The notes beneath the pieces are model-generated. The model did not search any database. It was not told where the DNA came from and saw nothing but the letters and a program-made list of their open reading frames with translations. Below, piece after piece: positions 6,759 through 10,719 of a stretch of DNA of 10,719 nucleotides; the stretch's first letter is position 1, and each line of letters opens with the position of its first letter. This stretch comes from Candidatus Adiutrix sp. (lineage in GTDB: Bacteria; Desulfobacterota; Desulfarculia; Adiutricales; Adiutricaceae), in NCBI GenBank assembly GCA_031286085.1, contig JAITUX010000025.1, forward strand, positions 1-10,719, written 5' to 3'. The position numbers and the translations under genes were made by a program.

Positions 6759-7631
6759 TCAAGCGGCCGACCGGACGGCCAGGGCCAGGTCCACGGCCGG
6801 CCGGTTGGGGGCGGCCCGGTGCACCCGGAGAATCTCGGCGCCCTTAAGCACGGACAGGGCGTCGGCCACCGCCGTGAGTCCGTCGCGGGCCGCCGGCGGG
6901 CCGTCCCCTCCCGGGATGGTCCGCAGAAAAGCCTTCCGGGACAGGGCCATGACCCGGCGGTAGCCCTTTGGCATGACCCGGTCGAAATGCTTGATGAGGG
7001 ACAGGTTGTGGGCCGCGGTCTTGCCGAAGCCGAGCCCGGGGTCCAGCCAGATGAGTTCCCGGGGCAGCCCGGCGGCCTCGGCGGCCAGGGCCCGCTCCAG
7101 GAGGAAATCGTGAATCTCGCCCAACAGGTCTTCGTAGCGCGGATTTATCTGCATGGTGGCCGGTTCGCCCTGCATGTGCATAAGCAAAAGCGGCACCCGC
7201 CATTCGGCGGCCACGGCCAGGAGGCGGGGATCTTTCCGGCCCGCGTAGATGTCGTTCAAGGCGGCCGCCCCGGCCGCCAGGGCCTTCTCGGCCACGCCGG
7301 CCTTGTAGGTGTCTATGGAGATGGGCCGGCTGGTCCTCCGCACGAGGGCGGTCAGCACCGGCTCCAGGCGGGCCCACTCTTCATCCTCGTTCACGGCGCG
7401 GGAACGCGGCCGGGTCGATTCCGCGCCCAGGTCAAGGATGTCGGCGCCGTCGGCCTCCTCGGCCAAGGCCGCCTCCACCGCCTCCTCCGGGCTCCTGAAA
7501 CGGCCGCCGTCGGAAAAGGAATCCGGGGTCAGGTTGATGATGGACATCAACAGAGGCCGGCTGAAATCCAGGGACCAGGCCCCGGCCCTGGTCCGCCAGG
7601 TCAAAATGTCAGGCCTTGCTATCGTCTCCAT
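6759..7631 (-). CDS. folP: Dihydropteroate synthase
   Basis: FolP joins p-aminobenzoate to the pterin pyrophosphate to make dihydropteroate; it is the sulfonamide target in the folate pathway. From ATG 7631 it has 290 residues and a TIM-barrel order of motifs: INLTPDSFSDGG at 32-43, DLGAESTRP at 67-75, ISIDTYKAG at 104-112, LNDIYAG at 125-131, MHMQGEPATMQ at 151-161, LDPGLGFGKT at 196-205, LSRKAF at 230-235 and RVH at 269-271. The pterin and sulfa-site residues are present. The common GGESTRP reads GAESTRP, and RVHD reads RVHR. GGAG lies 9 bases before ATG 7631; ATG 7661 has a weaker site and would add 10 residues. With 7631 the gene overlaps the 3' end of ftsH by 23 bases, so translation is probably coupled. 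Confidence 0.95.
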   Translation of the reverse strand: METIARPDILTWRTRAGAWSLDFSRPLLMSIINLTPDSFSDGGRFRSPEEAVEAALAEEADGADILDLGAESTRPRSRAVNEDEEWARLEPVLTALVRRTSRPISIDTYKAGVAEKALAAGAAALNDIYAGRKDPRLLAVAAEWRVPLLLMHMQGEPATMQINPRYEDLLGEIHDFLLERALAAEAAGLPRELIWLDPGLGFGKTAAHNLSLIKHFDRVMPKGYRRVMALSRKAFLRTIPGGDGPPAARDGLTAVADALSVLKGAEILRVHRAAPNRPAVDLALAVRSAA

Positions 7632-9552
7632 CTTTACCAGCTCCGTTATCTTTGGCCCCATCTTCAGGCCGCCCTTCCCCGGCTCCAGGGCCGGCCGTCG
7701 TTGGCCCGGAAGGGGGCTCGGGTTTTTTGTTCCGGTCCGCCCAGTTCGGGCGGGGCAGACCCTCGGCCGCGAGGGCTTCGGCGCAGATGTCCAGAACCTC
7801 CTCGGCCTCCAGGGTCTCCTTTTCCAGAAGCCGCTCGGCCAAGGCGGCCAGCGTGTCCCGATGCCGGGCTATGATGGCCTGGGCCTTCTGGTGGGCGCCG
7901 TTCATCAGCTCGGCCACCTCCTGGTCGATGCGCTGGGCCGTGGCTTCGGAATAGTCGCTGTGCTGGGCTATTTCCCGGCCCAGGAAAATCTGCTCTTCCT
8001 TCTTGCCGAAGGCCTGGGGGCCCAGGGTCTCGCTCATGCCCCACTTGCAGACCATGTTGCGGGCCAGGTCGGTGGCCCTTTCGATATCGTTGCCGGCGCC
8101 GGTGGTCATCTGGTTCAGGGCCACCTCCTCCGCCACCCGTCCTCCCAGGAGCATCACCAGGCGGGCCTTGAAGTAATCCCGGCTGTAGTTGTAGCGGTCT
8201 TCCGTCGGCAGCGCCACCGTCACCCCCAAGGCCCGGCCCCGGGGTATGATGCTGACCTTGTGCAGGGGGTCCAGGTTGGGCAGAAGCACCGAAACCAGGG
8301 TGTGGCCGGCTTCGTGCCAGGCCGTGGTGCGTTTTTCCTCCTCGCTCATGATCAGGCTTTTGCGCTCCACGCCCATCATGATCTTGTCCCGGGCCGCGTC
8401 GAAATCGGCCGCCTCGACTTTTTCCTTGTCGAACCTGGCGGCCAGGAGGGCGGCCTCGTTGATGAGGTTCTCCAGGTCGGCCCCGGAAAAGCCGGGCGTG
8501 CCCCGGGCCACCACGGCCAGGCTTACGTCGTCCGCCAGGGGTATGCGGCGGCTGTGGACGTCCAGTATCTGTTCCCGGCCTTTGAGGTCCGGCACCGGCA
8601 CCACCACCTGGCGGTCAAAACGGCCGGGCCGCAAAAGGGCCGGGTCCAGGACGTCGGGCCGGTTGGTGGCGGCGATGAGGATGAGCCCGTCATTGGGCTC
8701 GAAGCCGTCCATCTCCACCAAAAGCTGGTTAAGGGTCTGCTCCCGCTCGTCATGCCCGCCGCCCAGGCCCGCGCCCCGGTGGCGGCCCACCGCGTCGATT
8801 TCGTCAATGAACATGATGCAGGGCGCGGCTTTCTTGCCCTGCATGAACATGTCCCGCACCCGGGAGGCGCCCACGCCCACGAACATTTCCACAAAATCGG
8901 AGCCGCTGATGGAAAAGAAAGGCACCCCGGCCTCGCCGGCTATGGCCCGGGCCAGAAGAGTCTTGCCCGTGCCGGGCGAGCCCATGAGGAGCACCCCCTT
9001 GGGAATGCGGCCGCCCAGCCGGACGAACTTCTTGGGCTGTCTCAGGAAATCGACTATCTCCGACAATTCGCCCTTGGCCTCGTCTATGCCGGCCACATCG
9101 GCGAAGGTGACGCGTTTCTGGTCCTCGGTCAAAAGCCGGGCCCGGCTTTTGGCGAAGGTCATGGCCTTGCCGCCGCCCTGCATCTGGCGCATGAAGAACA
9201 TCCAGATGGCCACCAGGAAAACTATCTGCAAAAGGGCGCTGCCCAGGCTCAGCCAGAAGGATGAAGTCTGGGGCGACATGTTGATGACGACTTCGTTTTC
9301 CCGCAGGAAGGGCAAAAGGCCGGGATCAAAACGGTTGTAGTCGGCCGTCCACTTGCCGCCGTCTTTCATTTGGGCTACAATTTCCGAATCGGTCAGGGAA
9401 ACCGCGGTCACCCGGCCCTCGGACACGGCCCTCCAGATGTCGGAGTAGCTCTTTTTATTGACCGGTTCCACGGGTCTGAAAAAATTCATGGCCCCGAAAA
9501 CGGTCACGCCGATCATCACCCAGATGAGCAGGTTTTTGGAAAAATTGCCCAA
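7609..9552 (-). CDS. ftsH: ATP-dependent zinc metalloprotease FtsH
   Basis: FtsH is a hexameric inner-membrane AAA+ protease that extracts and degrades damaged membrane proteins and selected regulators. The 647-residue protein has two membrane segments (about 7-25 and 100-121) around a small periplasmic domain. It then has Walker A GSPGTGKT at 191-198 (the family norm is GPPGTGKT), the pore loop FVGVG at 224-228, Walker B FIDEID at 248-253, and arginine fingers in the RPGRFDR segment (308-314). The zinc site is HEAGH at 413-417 with D489 as likely third ligand. The tail beyond about 605 is Pro/Gly/Asp-rich and probably disordered. The start is TTG 9552: an in-frame TGA lies four codons upstream, GAGAGG is 5 bases before it, and the next ATG (residue 13) would cut the first helix. 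It is the first gene of the operon. Confidence 0.97.
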   Translation of the reverse strand: MGNFSKNLLIWVMIGVTVFGAMNFFRPVEPVNKKSYSDIWRAVSEGRVTAVSLTDSEIVAQMKDGGKWTADYNRFDPGLLPFLRENEVVINMSPQTSSFWLSLGSALLQIVFLVAIWMFFMRQMQGGGKAMTFAKSRARLLTEDQKRVTFADVAGIDEAKGELSEIVDFLRQPKKFVRLGGRIPKGVLLMGSPGTGKTLLARAIAGEAGVPFFSISGSDFVEMFVGVGASRVRDMFMQGKKAAPCIMFIDEIDAVGRHRGAGLGGGHDEREQTLNQLLVEMDGFEPNDGLILIAATNRPDVLDPALLRPGRFDRQVVVPVPDLKGREQILDVHSRRIPLADDVSLAVVARGTPGFSGADLENLINEAALLAARFDKEKVEAADFDAARDKIMMGVERKSLIMSEEEKRTTAWHEAGHTLVSVLLPNLDPLHKVSIIPRGRALGVTVALPTEDRYNYSRDYFKARLVMLLGGRVAEEVALNQMTTGAGNDIERATDLARNMVCKWGMSETLGPQAFGKKEEQIFLGREIAQHSDYSEATAQRIDQEVAELMNGAHQKAQAIIARHRDTLAALAERLLEKETLEAEEVLDICAEALAAEGLPRPNWADRNKKPEPPSGPTTAGPGAGEGRPEDGAKDNGAGKDGDDSKA

Positions 9553-9666
9553 AACGGCCTCTCAGGCGGGGGCGGCCTCCCCTTTAGCTCGGCCGCTGCC
9601 CTATGGATGCGGCCCGCTCCCGCCGAGCCCGGCCGGAGCCGCGCCAAGGTGGGAATCAAAATATTA

Positions 9667-9695
9667 TATATACGACATTCCACCTGTTTTTTCAA
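9667..9695 (-). promoter_or_regulatory. Sigma-70-like promoter for the ftsH operon
   Basis: Read on the minus strand, TTGAAA (9690-9695) and TATATA (9667-9672) are separated by 17 bases, the ideal spacing. A TATAAT also lies 4 bases further downstream. This is the only clearly AT-rich island in a very GC-rich region and lies between the divergent ftsH and recO. It predicts a start near 9655-9660 and a leader of about 100 bases. I found no CCCCAT-type -10, so a sigma-32 heat-shock promoter is not supported. Confidence 0.65.
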
Positions 9696-9759
9696 CTTAA
9701 AAGTCCGGGCCGCCGGCCGGTGTTTCCAAGGTCCGGCCGAGCCCCGAAGGAGCCGGAAG

Positions 9760-10533
9760 CTGCCGAAAGCCGCCGAAAGAGCCCTCCATAAAAAACTGGC
9801 GGGCGTGGTCGTGGGCAGCGTCAACTATGGCGAGGCCGACCTCATAGTCACCTTCCTGACCAGGGAACTGGGCCTTTTGAGCGCCCTGGCCCGCTATGGC
9901 CGGCGCAGTCGGCGGCGCTTCGGGGGCGGCCTCTTGTCGCCGGGCGCCATGGCTTGGTATGATTTCACCTTGAAACCCCAATCCACCCTGGCCTTCGTGG
10001 AAAAAGCCGAGGAAAACCCCCGGGTCCGCCGCCTGCCGCCCGACCCGGTCGTCCAGGCCCTGGCCGCCTTCGCCCTGGAACTGGTCCGGGGCTTCGAGAC
10101 GCCCCAGAACCCGGCTTCGGCCAGTTTCAGCCTCCTGGTCCGGCACCTGGGCCGTCTGGCCCGCGGCCCGGACGAAGAAACCGCCCGCCGGGCGGCCTTG
10201 GAGTTTTCCGCCCGATACCTGCAACTGGCCGGTTTCGGCCCGGCCTTGACCGCCTGTCTCATCTGCGGCGCCCCGGCCGAACCGGGAGCCTCCGGCTGGC
10301 GCTGGCATCCGGCGGCCGGCGGGCTCTACTGCCCCCGCTGCCCCGGCTCCGGCCGCCCCGTGCCCCCGGCTCTCCTGGCCCGCCCAGGCGAAACGGACCC
10401 GCCTTGGCCGCCGCTCCTGGGCCGGGGCGAACTGGCCGAAGCCGAAACCTTTTTTGAAGACCTGGCCGCCCACCAGCTGGGCCGCCCCTTGAAGGCCCTG
10501 GGCGTCGCCCGCCGGCTGTTCAGCCGGCCTTGA
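9760..10533 (+). CDS. recO: DNA repair protein RecO
   Basis: RecO works with RecF and RecR to load RecA on SSB-coated gaps. The expected fold is visible: an N-terminal OB domain beginning KKLAGVVVGSVNYGEADLIVTFLTRELG (split 11-20 and 21-38) with RRRFGGGLLSPG (51-62), a helical middle, and a zinc site CLIC at 166-169 paired with CPRC at 191-194. From the chosen start it has 257 residues, normal for the family. No ATG, GTG or TTG lies close before the first strand. CTG 9760 follows AAGGAG (9747-9752) by 7 bases and is the best-supported start. GTG 9805 would trim the first beta strand. ATG 9604 in the same open frame would place the start beyond the ftsH promoter. It is divergent from ftsH. Confidence 0.88.
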   Translation: MPKAAERALHKKLAGVVVGSVNYGEADLIVTFLTRELGLLSALARYGRRSRRRFGGGLLSPGAMAWYDFTLKPQSTLAFVEKAEENPRVRRLPPDPVVQALAAFALELVRGFETPQNPASASFSLLVRHLGRLARGPDEETARRAALEFSARYLQLAGFGPALTACLICGAPAEPGASGWRWHPAAGGLYCPRCPGSGRPVPPALLARPGETDPPWPPLLGRGELAEAETFFEDLAAHQLGRPLKALGVARRLFSRP

Positions 10534-10557
10534 CGCGGAAAAGGCATCGGCTGGCGT

Positions 10558-10719
10558 TCAGGCCAAGGGTAGAAACAATTTTTGCGGGGATTCGGGCAGG
10601 GATAAGAAGCCGTGATTCCGGTAGAAAGACTTGGCGGATTCATCTTTGGCGTCAACCAGCAAGCCGTAGCCGCTTCGATCATGCCGCTCCTTATCAAGGG
10701 CGGTTATCTGGAAAAGAAA
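10558..10719 (-). CDS. GNAT-family N-acetyltransferase, C-terminal fragment (toxin-like)
   Basis: The frame is open from the window edge to a TGA at 10558-10560 and gives 53 residues. The sequence contains LLVDAKDESAKSFYRNHGF followed by LPESPQKLFLPL. This is the last strand-helix-strand of the GNAT fold, where FYxxxGF is a common landmark. The ending in LPESPQKLFLPL is the style of the TacT/AtaT group of GNAT toxins, which acetylate aminoacyl-tRNA and are usually paired with a DUF1778 ribbon-helix-helix antitoxin. The acetyl-CoA loop and any antitoxin lie outside the window, so a toxin role is an inference and an ordinary acetyltransferase remains possible. It is convergent with recO, 24 bases from its stop. 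Confidence 0.75.
   Translation of the reverse strand, partial: FLFQITALDKERHDRSGYGLLVDAKDESAKSFYRNHGFLSLPESPQKLFLPLA

Noticed and set aside
5153-6847. 564-codon plus-strand ORF over cdaR and cdaA
   Set aside because: Antisense shadow; the minus strand carries the intact DGA and RHR motifs.
7309-9264. 651-codon plus-strand ORF over folP and ftsH
   Set aside because: Antisense shadow of FtsH with low-complexity composition and no domain.
10511-10528. 7-bp perfect hairpin at the 3' end of recO as a terminator
   Set aside because: No T-run follows on either strand, and it lies within the last recO codons.

Overview
The window is GC-rich (mostly GCC/GGC-type codons) and packed with bacterial housekeeping genes. 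The best fit is a Gram-negative anaerobe of the Desulfobacterota ('deltaproteobacterial') type. This rests on the order ftsH-folP-cdaA-cdaR-glmM on one strand, a type III (CoaX) pantothenate kinase, and tsf-pyrH-frr nearby. The placement is an inference from gene order and composition; I could not run a phylogeny. The Firmicutes also keep cdaA-cdaR-glmM together, so the order alone does not prove it.

Layout. Positions 1-83: the spacer upstream of tsf, with a perfect 10-bp GC hairpin and T-run just before the tsf ribosome-binding site; any rpsB tail in the first 45 bases cannot be called. Positions 84-2423 (+): tsf, pyrH and frr, a translation and nucleotide cluster. Positions 2424-2584: the junction with the convergent operon, almost filled by a 147-bp imperfect palindrome with perfect 18-bp ends. 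Positions 2585-9552 (-): a six-gene run transcribed as ftsH, folP, cdaA, cdaR, glmM, coaX, with overlaps or very short gaps at most junctions and a good sigma-70-like promoter in front of ftsH. Positions 9760-10533 (+): recO, divergent from ftsH, with no ordinary start codon at its expected N-terminus. Positions 10558-10719 (-): the C-terminal 53 residues of a GNAT acetyltransferase cut by the window edge, resembling GNAT toxins.

How the genes work together. tsf, pyrH and frr supply an elongation factor, UDP precursor and ribosome recycling. The minus-strand operon joins membrane-protein quality control (FtsH), folate synthesis (FolP), cyclic di-AMP synthesis and its YbbR-domain partner (CdaA, CdaR), the first committed amino-sugar step for peptidoglycan (GlmM), and the first step of coenzyme A synthesis (CoaX). 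CdaA, CdaR and GlmM form a physical and regulatory complex in Firmicutes, and the ATGA overlap of cdaR and glmM here fits coupled expression.

I see no CRISPR array, tRNA, rRNA, prophage or insertion sequence with a transposase. The most unusual object is the 147-bp palindrome at 2437-2583. No obvious new multi-gene system is present.
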